From Smittia aterrima (taxonomy: Eukaryota > Arthropoda > Insecta > Diptera > Chironomidae): a stretch of 64,000 bases of DNA. The translations under genes were made by a program, and so were the position numbers. Of this stretch, positions 45,947 to 59,900 are shown in pieces; the stretch's first letter is position 1; every line of letters starts with the position of its first letter. The notes under the pieces are model-generated. The model saw only the letters and a program-made list of their open reading frames with translations, did not search any database and was not told the DNA's origin. The stretch covers positions 2,356,001-2,420,000 of the forward strand of contig CP093831.1 of assembly GCA_033063855.1 (NCBI GenBank), written 5' to 3'.

Positions 45947-48900
45947 CTATTGATTTTCCATGTGCTTTGATTTTCGACTTTGCTCTTCCATCATCATTCT
46001 GATCCGTCTGTCGTTACTCAAGTCAGCAGGAAAGTCTCGAGCACTCTTCATCTTTCGGGATTCATCCTTCTTCATGTGATAATCCATCATTTGTGGCGCT
46101 CCATGGTCCATCTCCCGCTTAGGGCTTGTGTCCCGTGACTTGTTCATTTCTGTTGCGAAAGCGACGAGACGATCAAATCCTGACGATACTCGGTTCTTAA
46201 ACTCGTACATGTCATCCTCCATGTCATCTGTCGACGATTGAAGATACGAAATAGATAAAAATACAACGGGTCCAATTCTTTCTATTCACCATGCTTCAAA
46301 AAGAAAACAAAACGATTCGTATCGACTAAAAAAATTGTCTACATTTCAGGCGACATCAGTCGACAGAAAACGTTTAGCTTTCGACGAAAGTGAAAGTTTC
46401 CAATACTTTATCAATGAAAGCTCACTACTGACATGAAAAGAAGAAACTACAGTTGTCAAACAAGTAAGAGAGATAGTCAGACAGATGTGTAAAGCGATCA
46501 GAAACGTGTTATCTTTAAACAAGTGCAACAGGAGTTCTACAAAAATTTCGGTTAAAAATTTATTCCAATAAGATTTGATAATTTTTCTTACGACACATTT
46601 GATTTTTTTTTGCATGCTGGAGCCTTCAAAAAACTTTTTGTTTCTCAAAACTCGACACCGGAGAAAAATTCAAATAAAATATAGTCAACAACATTTTTTA
46701 ATTCGAAATAATCAAAATTTTTTGGATTTAACAAAATAAATTTGTTACAGTTTTCTTTTCCTTTTAAATTTGAAACTATCAAAGAGAAGTCTAGGCATAT
46801 GACACTAACAAGCTTCTTGTCTAGTTCTTGACGAAATGAGATCAATTAAACTCTTCTCGTCATCCTCGACATAAGCATGAAAAATTTTGGCTAAACGATC
46901 TACACTGAATTTATACTTTAGGAAAGAGTCTACAGACCTTCGTCGGCCCGATGCCGACTCAGTGGAGTCAAGTTTCGCTCTCCACTACTTGAAGGACCTC
47001 CAGAAAACATCATCTCATCATTCATGTCGTTGTACATCATTCCAGAACCACTTGGGCGTTGATGATGCATCACAGGAGGTGATGAACGTTTCATTCGAGA
47101 TGTCGCTGGAATAAATCAAATCAAACTTTAATTTTGAACGAAAGTGAAAATTTGAAATGAAACTTACATTCTTTCTTGATAACTTGCGAGAATGACATTT
47201 GCTGATAAGGATATTTTGGCTCGCTGCTTTCAGTTTCTTCTTTAATCTTCATCGACGCGATAACATGTTGACGAAGTGAGGCAGCAAGACCTTCAAGTGG
47301 AGGCTCATGCTCAATCTTCTCTTTCACTTCATCTTGTCTCATTGACATCTCGATATTTGAGGTGAACGCTTTAGAATCCATCTTGTAGCTGCTTTCATGA
47401 TGATGCATAAGATGATGATGAGGCTGCTTGAGACCACTTGTAAAGTTCATCGGTTCTTCGTGACGCATTGTTGGCGAAGATATTGCACTTTTCCGAGCTG
47501 CGGCAGTTTGCGGTGCGTACTTTGTTTGCATAGGTAACATTTTCTGTCGATGATCAACGTAGTTCTCGTGTAAGAATTGTTGTTGCTGGGGATGTGGCTT
47601 ACTTGTCGTAGGCTTCAATGTTGCATAAGGATGGTGTTCATCAAGCTCTCGCTCTTGGTTAACATTGCAGTTTATAACTGATTCATTGCTTAAACGAGCA
47701 CCACTTGGCATGTTATGTTGGATTACTGCGTTAATAATTGATTGCGGGGTGATTTCCAGAGTTTTCTCAATTTCGCTGTTGATGAACTCTCCGATAGTTT
47801 TCGTCATTAGTTGAGGTCCGTGCTGCGAAAGTTTCTCTTGTGATAGATGACGTCGCAGAGCGAGCTTTGCTGGTGACACTTGTGTATAGTCTGGTTGTGA
47901 CAAAGAAGAGCTAGATCTTTGAGTCTGTGACTTATTGCTGCTACTATTGCTTCCACTGTTGATATATTCATTCTCAATGGAACCAACTGAACTTCTTCCC
48001 ATATCTTGTCGCTCGTAACGAACATTATCTGGTGTCTTGAATTCACGTTTCTCTTCCATCATTTGTCTCTGTTGGAACATCATTGAGCTCTCATTCCGTT
48101 CACGATCTCGCTGACTCTGAAGATACTGACTTTGTTGTTGCATCATCTGAATCTGCTGTGGGTTGCGTTGATACATTTTATTTGAATCGTTTTGGTGCAT
48201 GCTGTTCATTGCTTTGGCAAAATTAGGAAGATGCTCGTTTCGCTTTAATTGAGCATAAGTGCTTTCCTGAAGCTGCTCTCTTTGATGTTCCATTGGCAAA
48301 TGTGGCGCCATTTGAGGAAGCGAAACCATTTGTCGTTGAATTTTTATTGGCGATGTTTGCGTCGGTGACATGTTTGGGACATGATGAGAAGGTTGGCCCG
48401 TTGCAATTGACAACATTTGCTGTTGTTGATGAACATTAGGAACATTCCAGTTTCCTCCTGGATATGGAATTCCTGTAGGGGCTTGAACGACAGTAGTTTT
48501 TTTCGGACTACCGCTGGATTGGGAAATTTGCTGTTGTGGTTTCTGAATCGGAAGGCTCTGCTGAGGTTGAGCTGAGGTCTGCGGTGGCTGATCTTGACCT
48601 TGCAATGCCGATGTGATGATGCTTTTCAAGCGATCTTCAAAATTGACGACTTTATGCGAGTCAGAAGCTTTTTTTAAGCTTCCTGCTTTGGGTAATCCTT
48701 GAGGAACGTTGGTAGACTTTCCTGCTTTTGGAGCTGGCATTGACATATGTTCGCCTTTTATCGGAGTGCCCATGTTTAGAGCTTTCTTCTGATATGCAAC
48801 GTTATCTGCTTTTCCAGGTTTCATTTGTGGATTAGCAAGTAGCTTTCCAGCCTCGATTTGTCGACCTGTTTCCAGTATTTTCTGCGCAAGAATCTCTGGA

Positions 48901-51202
48901 TTCTTCTCTTCAATTTTTCCAATCTCAGGAATCTCAGGCCAATCGTGAGTCTTTGTGCGATGCTCTCGATTCTTTCTCGATGTCTTCATTGGCGCTGCTG
49001 GAGCTACAGATGTTTTGTAAATGTTGCCAGAAACGAAAATGGCAGCTTGTTTTGATTGTGGCGGCTGATCTACTTTACTGTCTTCATTTGCCTTTTCAAT
49101 CATAGCCACTTCAGCCTCTAAAGTGGAAAGTTTGTTCTTCAAATTCTTTCGTTGAATGAAAGTGTTTTCGATTTCCTTCAAAACCAAATCATGTGAATCT
49201 TTCGAAGCAAGTTCAAAGTCGATTGGTTGTTTCGATTGCTTCTCGGCAAGTTTCTTCACGTGACTGGCGAGAATTGTGTTGTGCTCTTCTTCAAGAGTGT
49301 TCACTTGATTCTGGATTTTATTCGCCATGATCTGTAATTCTTTATGTTTTCCAACAATTTCTTTTGCTTTACATAGAAGATCGTTTTGACTTGTGGTGTT
49401 AATTCCAAGTTCCTGCATTCGAGCTTTAAGCAGGACAACACTGTCATCGACCAAAACCTTAATTTGCTTCTCTAGCTGTCCAGTTCGATTCATAAGACGT
49501 TTATTCTTCTCTTTCTCGTTTTCAATCTGGCGATGAAGATTTTCTTTGAAACTCGACGACTTCATTGATTCCAAGTAATTCATAAACTGATTTCTGTAGA
49601 CGTCAAGTAGAATCTTAAGAGCGTAGGGAATTTCAGTTGGTGCAGCTGGCATATCCAGTTCCTCGTGAATCATCGTTCCTGCATAACTTGTCAAATGCTC
49701 ATCAATACAGCCTTGGGCAGGTGGCAATCGCATTCCAATAGCTTGATCGGAAGTACTTAACAGGGTTTGCCTATGAAGTAAATCCAATCCGTTGATTTTG
49801 ATTGGACGCTTTGGCTTTCTAATTCGACCTTTTGGAACTTTCTTTGAAGCTGCAATTTTCTTTGTTTTTGCCAACTTTTTCTTCTTATCCGCCCTCATGT
49901 CATCTTCAGACTGACTGCTCCTGCCTTTGCAAATATCAGACCACGCGCGTCTCGTTGTTGTTCCACCAAATTCGTCTTCGCTGTCGGTTGTTGATCCGCT
50001 ATTTTGTTTATTGAGATCGCGACTTCTTCTGCTTTTCGTTCCATTACCTTAAAATTCAATTTACGTTAGTTTGCGATATTTGCACGGTCAACAAATTCTC
50101 ACCTTCTCCATTTACAATCTGGCCTTTAGTTTTCAAACCTTGGAAATAATTCTCGAGTTTGGTTCGGTCAATGATGTGAAGGTAATACGAGACAGCTTTC
50201 CCAGTCCACGACACTGATCCGCCTAACGGAGTCATTTCCTTCACATGCATAATTGTTCCAATATCGCTCAGATTTCTATCTGTGATTCTAAAGTTGAGTG
50301 GGCAAAAACTTTTCGATGATACAATCTTTGCTCCATCTTTCAAATCAGCGAATCTCTCTTTCAAATCGTGATCAACTTTCGGTCCGAATGCAAAATTGTT
50401 TACAAAGATAACCGAAGCTAAAAGAAAATGAATAAATGTAACACGATTCTTTGCATTGTCAAGTAAAAATTGTCATACCCGACATAATTTTTTCTCTATG
50501 CTCATCAGCAAGAAAATCGCCTTTAAGTAGTTGATACTCTCCACATCGTTTACCAAACCATTTCATCCACGTACGGAACATGTGGTCCATGTTCTCGGCA
50601 TATCGTGATGGAACGTCAGCTTTTTCGATGCCAATACAAAGTTTCGCTTTTGTCGAAGCAGCAACTTGTAGCACGACTTGGCCCACACCACTACCAAGGT
50701 CAAGAAAGGTTTCTTCGGAGCCGATGTTAATTTCATCGACCATTTGGCAGACAAGTTCGAACGATGTCTCTCCATACACCTCTGGAGAGAACGGCTCATA
50801 TTGATTCAGCTTTTCAGGCTCTGTCACGGCATAATTGTAAACTTGTTGCACAATGTGCCTGAGCATATTACGGGAGGGCAGTGTAAATCGTTTCGCGGGC
50901 AGTGATGTTCCTTTTTCTAAGCTCTTTACACTATCGATTGCCTTGTTGAAGGTATCACAGAAATTTCTCATTGTATCATAGTCGCTGGTGTCTATCTCAG
51001 TGAAGTCGATATCGTCAAGCGATGACTTTATCTCAGGAATGTCTTCACACACTAAACGTACTGTTTCAATGATTTCAACGCCGCTGTCGTGCTTATCAGG
51101 ACCGATGCCAACTGATAATGGCCATTTGTAAACAAATGGTTCCGCTCCCGCCGGAGAAGTCAACTTCAGATCTTTAAATATTTCCGGATTGTGAAACGCC
51201 AT
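45947..51202 (-). CDS. gpp: Histone H3K79 methyltransferase Dot1 / grappa
   Basis: Nuclear SAM-dependent methyltransferase that modifies H3 Lys79 on transcribed chromatin. Minus-strand exons 50479-51202, 50103-50417, 47168-50047, 46938-47105 and 45947-46227 encode 1,455 aa; all phases match. The DOT1 fold occupies about residues 1-345: TSPAGAEPFVYKWPL at the N-terminus, SAM-binding DLGSGVGQ at 168-175, EKAD at 193, then VIFVNNFAFGPKVD and LSDIGTIM, and SVSWTGKAVSYYLH. After it come basic stretches (KKKKLAKTKK, RIRKPKRPIK), a coiled coil around the NEKEKNKRL region of the kind that contacts AF9/AF10-type partners in vertebrates, and a long Gln/Met/Ser-rich tail. The 2,880-nt exon is the largest of the gene. 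The start is the first ATG and the next residues match the family. The DHHC gene is divergent, 810 nt away. Confidence 0.94.
46228..46937. other. Last intron of grappa
   Basis: A 710-nt intron, much longer than others in the gene. It includes short open frames (for example 46346-46648 minus) of AT-driven, low-quality composition. An alternative cassette exon cannot be excluded, but I see nothing convincing. Confidence 0.45.
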
Positions 51203-52012
51203 TATGCTCTTTTTTCTTCTTTTCTCCGCTTGTCTGTGCTTTGTTACTGTTGCTTTTTTCCTAGTTTTTGCTTATTGTGTGTATGGATGATGATGGTCGC
51301 GGGGTTAATGACCTCTCGCGTTTAAATCGCTGCTTTGAATTTTCTTTACTAAACCCTCTGCTCTCAAATCACTTTTTATTTGTTTAAACTACGCCCAGCA
51401 GTGACTTCATCAACAACCACTCGTCTTATCAATGATTCTAACACTCAACTATTTGTTTTGCATTGTTTTTGTAAATTCTTGTCGCGACTTTTCAATATTC
51501 ACTCGCAACATCTATTTCAGCTTTTCATTTGAAATTTTCGCCAACCCCGCGATTCACTCGAACTTATTCAAATTTATAGCTATTTGTAATCCATTTCTGT
51601 GCCCGCTTTGTTTAATTAAAACTAAATTTTCATATTTTTTCAAAATCAAACGAGACAGAAGAATATTTGGATAGACAGGGGTCGGAGTTGTTTTATTCAA
51701 CCTCAACTTGCCATCTCGTAGGAAGTCCCTTCGAAGAAGAATAAGAAGAAATTCAACAACAATAAGAATTGCTGAATTAAGCTGGATTTCTTCTCCTTAA
51801 GCTGATTATTTCTTCTTCAAACGCTTTTTACGTAATTGTTAGATGGTTAAATATTAAAGAAAAGAAGATTGTGAGGAGCTAAGTGACTGAATTCTGTTGT
51901 GTCGCTAAACTTTATTTCTTGTGATTCTTAAATTAATCATCACGGAGCCTAAAATACCATCATCAGTTTGTGAGCAGATGATTGAAGACTGATAACAACG
52001 AAGACGATAAGA
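51203..52012. promoter_or_regulatory. Divergent promoter region, grappa / DHHC transferase
   Basis: 810 nt between the two start codons, holding both promoters and 5' UTRs. I see no TATA box I would defend and no ORF with coding character. Confidence 0.5.
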
Positions 52013-53362
52013 ATGAGTTGCGAACTTGTGTTGAGGATTTTTAAATGTAAGTCAATAAATGACTTTGTAAAGATCAATACTTTTCATGTTTCACTTTCTC
52101 TCTAATCGCTTTCTTCTCTGCTTTCAGTTATACCGGTCGCTTTTATAAGTGGTATTATGCTATGGTAATAATTTAGTGACACGACACCTTAGAACCGTCA
52201 GAATAATAAATTCCCTTTTGAATTGTAGGAGCTGGTACGCTTATGTGATCGAGCTTTGCGTGAACGTTGTGGAGTCATCCGTAGAGAAATTTTTCATGCT
52301 CTTGTTCTTCCACGTCTTTTTTCTTTTCCTGATATGGTCTTACTACAAAACAATTTTCACGCCAGTAGCCGTTGTACCATCACCTTTCAAAGTCTCACGG
52401 CAGGAACTCGATCAACTATTCAAAATCAAAAACCCAGAAGAACAAACAAGACTCTTGAAGCATCTCGCAGCTGACTTGCCGATATTAAACTGCACCATCA
52501 ATAATTGCGTGAGATTTTGTGAAAAATGTCAGCACATCAAGCCCGACCGTGCGCATCACTGCAGTGTTTGCAATGTTTGCAATCTGAAAATGGGTAAGAA
52601 CTCACAAGAAGAAAATGCATTTTTAAGGTCTCATATTGAATCTCTTTTTACAGATCATCATTGTGAGTATCAAGTTTCAAAATTTCGACTTCATTTCTAT
52701 AGCTTCTCATTCCTTAACGTGATTTCCGGTGGTCAGGTCCATGGCAAGTTATATCTGATCTATTATTCTTGAAATAATTTTTAACAAACTTTCTTCTTTT
52801 AGGGTCAACAATTGCATCAATTTTTCAAACTACAAGTTCTTCATTCTCTTTCTCTGCTATGGGCTTTTGTACTGCCTTTATGTCGCGTTGACGATGTTGA
52901 AGTATTTCATTCTCTTCTGGAAGGTAAGCCTCTCATTACGAAGAGTTTATGACTTCTCACTTAGATAAATCCATTCAATTACAAGGGGGAACTCGGCACC
53001 AACACTGGCAAATTTCATTTGCTCTTCCTGTTCGTCGTTGCGATCATGTTTGCATTCAGCTTAATCAGTTTATTCGGTTATCATGTGTATTTGGTGCTTA
53101 AAAACCGAACGACTCTGGAAGCATTCCGCGCTCCGATATTTTCCATTGGCGGGCCAGATAAGAACGGATTTCACTTGGGGTTAAGGAAAAACTTTGAGCA
53201 AGTGTTTGGAGATGACAAAAGATATTGGATGTTACCCATTTTTACGAGGTGAGTGAGATATCAAAAGATATAAAACTAAATCATGAAATTATTGTCTTTC
53301 CCAGCCTTGGAGATGGCATCAAATATCCTGTACGCAAAGGTCATCTGCTTGAAGAAGTTTAA
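52013..53362 (+). CDS. DHHC palmitoyltransferase, ZDHHC2/15/20 group
   Basis: Integral membrane S-acyltransferase that palmitoylates cytosolic cysteines, in Golgi or plasma membrane. Eight exons: 52013-52046, 52128-52164, 52229-52593, 52654-52662, 52737-52743, 52803-52923, 52986-53248 and 53305-53362, giving 297 aa. Four membrane spans: FIPVAFISGIMLW, then FFMLLFFHVFFLFLIWSY, and after the Cys-rich domain FFILFLCYGLLYCLYVALT and FLFVVAIMFAFSLISLFGY. The Cys-rich domain reads CEKCQHIKPDRAHHCSVC and, across four exons, KMDHHCPWVNNC; the catalytic Cys is split over the 9-nt and 7-nt exons. The C-terminus has TTLEAFRAPIF, where TTLE is the TTxE motif, and NFEQVFGDDKRYWMLPIF. The intron 52744-52802 uses a GC donor (GCAAGT). 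Without the microexons the ORF breaks before the active site, so they are required for activity. Closest Drosophila relative is probably CG1407. Confidence 0.9.
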
Positions 53363-53975
53363 GCTTTGTAATAACCTCTGGCTGCTAAATAAACAAAGCA
53401 ACAAACTTACGGTTCTTCACGTTTGGAGAATCCAAAGATTTCTTTTCTTTTTTATATTTTAGGAGTAAAATATATTTACACACGCTAATCTATTAAGAGT
53501 TCACAGATTTTTCATAAACAGTTAAACACTTCAAAAGCTTTGGCTCCAAGTTCTTATGTAGATCAAAGAAAAGATTCTTTTTTTAAGAAAATGAACATGT
53601 CCTGTAAAGTTTCACATGATGAACAATAAAGTTTAATGAAGCATCTTTCTAAAATCTGATTTCAATCTTTATTACGAAGGACGAAAAATTGTTTCCTGAC
53701 AGAAAAAAAAATTACAATTCATTTAATTATTAATTAGTGTCTAAGCTGCGCTAAATCATCTTAAGAAAGTTTTGAAATATTGACTCAAGTTCACTCAGCT
53801 GCAATCTTATCTTTATTTTCAAAAATTTTATCGGATTAAGAATGATCTTAACGAAAATGCTACTCAGCTAGTCTATTTTCCTAAAGAGTTCTCGTCTATA
53901 CATTCATTCAGTGTAAGGAAACTTATCATTTGTAGATCTCTTAAAATTCAAATTTGTTTAGTAATCTATCATTTA
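53363..53975. other. Convergent 3' region, DHHC transferase / E(bx)
   Basis: The DHHC gene has AATAAA at 53625-53630. On the minus strand AATAAA at 53812-53817 and 53668-53673 can serve E(bx), so the two 3' UTRs may overlap slightly. No other gene is seen. Confidence 0.55.
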
Positions 53976-56900
53976 CTATTTCACCAAAATATCGCGGAAG
54001 CTGTTGAGCTTTTGAATGAAGAATGCTTCGAGTTCTTCAGCACATTTACAGAAAGTCGAGTCGCGATGATTGTAATAGCGACAGTTGTCGAAGATTTTCG
54101 TCATATCTTTGATGAAATCTGCGAGGCAAGTGTATTCGGTGCTCATGATTTTTGATTCGATTTGTTTGAGATCTAAAATAGATAAAAATATAAATAAATT
54201 GATTCACAAAAATTTAGATTTCTCTGCTTACCCATTGGCTCTTTGATAACATTATAATAATCGGGAACTTCGTTAGCATCAACCGGGTCAATGAAAGGCC
54301 ATGCGCTCTTATGGCTCTGTAAAAATAAGAAGTTTGAGTGAACATTCCTTAAATGTTTTCACATTTCTTACTTGAATCTCTCGCATGAACTCGAGGAGAT
54401 CATCAAAGTTGTCTCCCTCGAGCGTTTTCATGTTGGCGAAGTTTATTGAATTGTTTTTCTGACAGTTCGGACAAATATATTCATCAATGAATTCAGCTTC
54501 GCTTTGTAAGATTCCAACACATGTTCCATGGAACCAATCTTGGCATTTATCACAACAAATGTAGAACCTGATAGAATTTAAAAGTTTAGCGGAAGTTAAA
54601 GTGATGAATGAAAAATGCAACTCACTGTGATTGATCATACGGAGTTCGACACAAACAGAATAACTCTTGTGTGTCTTTGGCCTTTTCACATTCAGGACAG
54701 ACGAAGTCCGTCATTTCTTTAGATGCTTCTTCAGAAATGCCGACGCATTCACCGTGGAACCAATTATTGCACAAGTCGCATCCAATGTAAAACCTAGCAA
54801 AGAAATGAAATTAGATTTTCGCACACATGAGAATAGTTATCATTCTTACTTTGCTTTATCATAAGGAGTTCGGCAAACGCAATAAAGCTTCTGCTTTTTC
54901 TTTGACTTTTTGTCTTCTTTTTCCATGCTGGAGCTGAGGCTTGTACTTTTTAATGTCTTTTTGACTGAAGGTTTTTCATATTTAGGGCGATCAACGTCAG
55001 ATGAATCGTTAAGACCTTGGCTTTCACGTTGTTGGGCTTCCATTGCTAATCGCTCCATCCTAGAATAAAATCATTAAAATTATTTAAAAGCTCCACAGAT
55101 CAAAGAACTTTTTACTTCTTCTTCATATATTTCGATGGCTCCTTCTTGTCAACAAAGCTTTCTTGTTTGGCACAAATATTTTTGATGTGAATTGCCATTT
55201 CTGCTGACAGTTCTTTCTGAATCTCGTTTTGAAGTTCCTTCTCGAGTGAATCACGCTTTTTCAGAATAATCTTCTTCAAGCTTTCTTTATGCTTCAGTAA
55301 TTGAGACTGTAAAGAAATATTTTCAATCTAAAACTTTGGGAGAGAATCGAAGATGCAAACCTGTAGCTTATGATGCTTCACTTGATCATCTGACATTCCC
55401 AACTTTTGAGCTGCTTTAAGCTTTAGCTTTGAGGCAAGCAGAGCTTTTTCGGGACTTTTTTCTGACTCGCCACTGCTACTTACAACAGAGAAGTTGCTCG
55501 GAGCATTATTTGTTACTTCGGAACGATTGCAGAAAATGATATTCTTTCGAATCTGACCAGTGTCAGTGGTTTTCACAATGACTTTTGTAGCTTTGTCTTC
55601 AGTAATTTGTTTCTTTACTTCAGCCATGTAGTTTGGTTCTCTCTTCTTCTCCATCTTTTCACGATCCGCTTTCTTGATATACTTACGAGGAGTGTCAAGA
55701 ACCCATTCATCATCATCATCCTCGCCGGCTGTTCCACGCTTACGAGAATTTTTGAATGATTGAGCACTATTCTCATCGTCGAACTCATCAGAATCTAAAG
55801 TGCTGTCATAACCACTGCCTGCTGTTGTTCGAGCTGTTCCAGCTCCACGAGTTGAATAAGTAGGCTCATACGCTGTGGGATCGAATGGTTCCCCTTTCGC
55901 TTGCTTCTCTTGATATCGTTGCAAGGTTAACAACTTTTCTTCTATTTCAGGATTCAAATTCCCTTGCCGCAAGACATTTTTGATTGCTGTGAAAATTATG
56001 ATTTTTTTCAATTTTCAGACTCCAAAGTAAATTGAAAGATAGAGAGAGTAATTAAGGTGTGATAACATACTATTCTGAATGTATTCCTGCGTCACAACGA
56101 AACCTTCTGAATTTTCATCGATATTTCCCTCAGTACCCGACACTTCATTCGCATCCGCTTCCGGCTCGACAGTTTCTTGTGCGGCGACACTTTCATCGTT
56201 TAATTGCTAAACGAAAAACAGAAAAGTTTCTTTTTAGTCTTTTGCTTGAGTTCACACAAGGATAATGAAAAGAAAAGTTTTCAACATTTTCTTTCGGTTA
56301 ATTGACTTTTCCGAGATGGATTAAAGAATAACACAAAAGGTAGAATTTCGAATCTAATGATAGTGTCACCTCACTTTCTCTTTTTTTTTTGGAGTCTGAA
56401 ATGTTTCTTACACTGCTTGCCCCAGCTCTTCTAAGTAATTTTTACAGCAATCGTCTTAATGTCTACGTATAAGGAAACTCTTCTTCTTCTTCATAAACAA
56501 CGAAAACAAATACGAGAGGACTAAATGCTCCGGTAAGGAAAACCAAAACAGCAATACTTTTGTCTTTAGATTTCTTTTTCGTGGTAAATCTTCATCATTT
56601 TATTAAAAGATTTTGCATTCCTTAAATAGATTACAATCGATTTTGAATTCTTTGCTTTCCTTCGTCTTTGATTCTCAGTGAATGCTTTACAAATTTCTCC
56701 ATTCTCGTGTGTGCTATAACCGATAATATAATTTAATCTTCTTCATGTAATTACAAATGTTTTTTGTGTTCTAAGAGCTCTAAAAGAATTTCGTGTGCTT
56801 ACACTCGTGGGACGCATATCTTTAGAGATTTTTTTCTTCTGTTTGTGAGAGAATGTTCTGCTATTGAGGACAAGACCAGTTAAGGGACAAGCTGAAGCAA

Positions 56901-59900
56901 AATATATATCCTTCACTTAAATTCCATTAACTTTATGTTTAACTTTGTCTCTTGTAATTAATACTGATCGCAAAAAGGCAGAACTAAAAGTTATTTCAAG
57001 GAGGAGTCGATAATTTCAAATTATTGAATCGCTAAAGATATGCATCGTGACCATGAAGAGAAAATCATAGTTCTGAGATAATTTAAAGAACATTTTGCAA
57101 TAAATAAATTATATGTGATATCGAGTTCATCGTTAAATGCTTCCAGAAATAATCTAACTAGAACATAATGTATTTTTAAATCAATGTGAATACGCATTTT
57201 GTTCAATTCCCTTTTGATATTCATTAACTGCTTATCATATTTTCTGGAGAAATCAAAAAGTGACGTAGAAGAATTTTATATTTCTGACTTAAACTAATAG
57301 AGAGGTGACACTATTGTTGTAAAATTCGCTTTTCGCATCTTAGTTTTTCAATTCATCTTAAGTAAAGATTCTTAACATAGAATGTCTAAACTACTTCCTT
57401 CAAAAGATTACTACGAGCGTTAATTAAGGATGTAAGTTATTTAAATATATTATTTGAAAGAAAATGCGTAACCAGGAACCACACGCATCAGGTGGACAAA
57501 ATCTCATGAATATTGCGCATGTGGGTTTGTGAGGAGATTTTAATTTTCAATAATTTAACTGTGAGTGGCAAGTCCGTGAAAGGAAACTTAAGAAAGTCTT
57601 AAGAGTTACTTGATTTAAATTGCATTTTGTATTTGATTTATTTATTTCCTTAACTTCCCTTCTAAGATTTTCCCATTCTTAATTGAACCTCAGTTAACTT
57701 TTTAACAAACTGTTTTGGAATGGATTTTCGGGGCTTTTAATATTGCGTCACATTGTGATGTTTTTACGACTTCCTTCAATCGATTTAAAACATCCCAAAG
57801 CTCTCACAAATATTTAGCTGAAGTAATAAAAATGGAATTTGCTGTTTTAAAGCCAAACATAAATACAGAAATTAAAAATATTTTGAAAGTACTTGGATAA
57901 GCCATCTCTTACTAACCAAGGACTCTTTGTTCTAAGGATTCGAATGTTATTAGCAAACGCGAGCTTCCAAAAACAAAAGAAAGACGCGCGGCGTGATGTT
58001 AGGAAATATTTATTAGCGACTTACATTCTGAACTGGAGTTAGCGGTGGTGGTTGTGACTGTTGTTGTTGCTGTTGCTGAGGTGTGATGGCGAGATAAATC
58101 TTAGTCGGACCCATTACACCACCTTGTTTGCCGCTAGACTCTTGAGCTGGAAATAATTTGATTAAAAATAGAAAAGGAAGGAAATTTTATTTGCGTTTTT
58201 ACCTTTCATCAGCTGTTGTTTCACTTGAGCTTGTAGAAGCTGTGATTGTTGAGGACTAATATCTTGTCCTTGTAGTCCTTGTAGCACGATCCGTGGCCCT
58301 CCAGGCGTTTGCATTACTTGAGCGGTAACACATTTGAGGACAGTACCTGGAGGATGTCCAGCAAGCATCGCTTGCTCCGAAACGCTTGAAGTCTCGCCCA
58401 TCGAAGGAATCTGAACTGTTTTTACAATTTGTTGATTAGGTGTTGACGTTACCATCGTTGTTTGGACATTCTGCTGCTTTACTGGCGTTACTTGGGCTGT
58501 GCTAGTTTTAACTTGTCCAACTATCACTGATTGATTATTCCCAACACTTTTCAGCAGAACTTGTTGCCCATTCAAATTTACCATTTGAATCTTTCCCTGT
58601 GCCATCTGTTGAGCTATATTATTTCCATTATTTTGAACGACAATCTGTTGTTGCTGCTGAGGCGATTCTTGAATTTGGAATTGAATTTGTTGCTGTTGTT
58701 GAACGGGACTTGTGACAGTTTTAATTTGCTGCATAGGTGATTGCGATCCCGAAGTTTGTAAAATTAGCTTTTGTCCACCAATCGTGACGAACTGTTGCTG
58801 CTGCTGTTGCGTGTTATTCTGATTCTGTAGAATATATTGCTGCTGTTGGCCGCTTTGATTTTGAATGATTATCCTCTTCTCTCCAGACTGTTGTACATGC
58901 TGTGTTGGTGTCGTCACGAGAAGTTTTTGAACGCCGCCTGGACCACTTTGAACGACAATTTTTTGGCCAGCTTGAACGTTTCCACGTTGAAGCAATTGCT
59001 GAAGGTTCGCTGATGAGATGATATTGCCTTGGACTGGTTGAGAGATAACTTGTCCAGAACTTGTGATGATCTTTTGCATCTGTACACCTGACGTTGATGT
59101 CGCCGGTGATTCCTGTAAATATACGTTTAACTTCCGTTCATGTTATTAACAATAAAAATTAAATTACCCTTGTGTCACTTGCAATTTTCACGACATTGTT
59201 AGCAGAGATAATTGTTTTCGGAACCGAGCGAATTAAAACTTTCTGAGGTGGCTGTTGAATAGGACTAGCTGTTGCTGTGCTAGTAGGGACTCGAACAGCT
59301 TGCTGCAAAACCTTTCCTCCTGAGACAACTGTTGATAGAAATCGCAATTAAGTTGTGTCATTTCACTTTGTTCAATATTTAACTTACCAGCTTGATTTGC
59401 AGGGAGAATCATATACTTTCCATCAGCAGTTTGTACGAGCTTTTGGTTTGCTTGAAGACCACGAACACTCATCTTGCCATCGGCACCACGCATGACTTGA
59501 ATCTTCTGCGGTTGGCTTGTTTCAGCGGGTCGTGTAGGAACCTGTGTTGATGTCTCGCTAATAACTCTTGTTGTCCCATCAGGATTTCGGACAATCGTCT
59601 TTCTAATGACAGTCTTGAATTGCGGTTGCCCTGAAATTTTAATAAATTATATATTTGCACTCTTACTTTTAGTTTTAACAGTCTGTTACCTTTAAGGTCT
59701 TCTGCTCGCCGCTTATTGTTAGCTTCTCTTTGAAGCCGAAGCTGTTGTTCAATTTTATCTTTCATGTCCCCAGGTGAAATTTTCTGTGTCACATAAACAC
59801 GATTACTTGTTCCCGCATCTGGCATGTCAAGTTGTCTTGGAAGCGGAAGTTTTCCTGTCGAGGTTCTCGTTGTTGGAATGATGTTGACGCGGTCTTGCCT

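Noticed and set aside
46346..46845. Minus-strand ORFs (100 and 66 codons) in the last grappa intron, considered as a nested gene.
   Set aside because: Phe/Ile/Lys-rich composition typical of AT-rich noncoding sequence, with no motif. The host intron is long, but not filled by an ORF as in the cyclase case.
57715..57900. Plus-strand 61-codon ORF in the long E(bx) intron.
   Set aside because: Short, AT-driven, with no signature.
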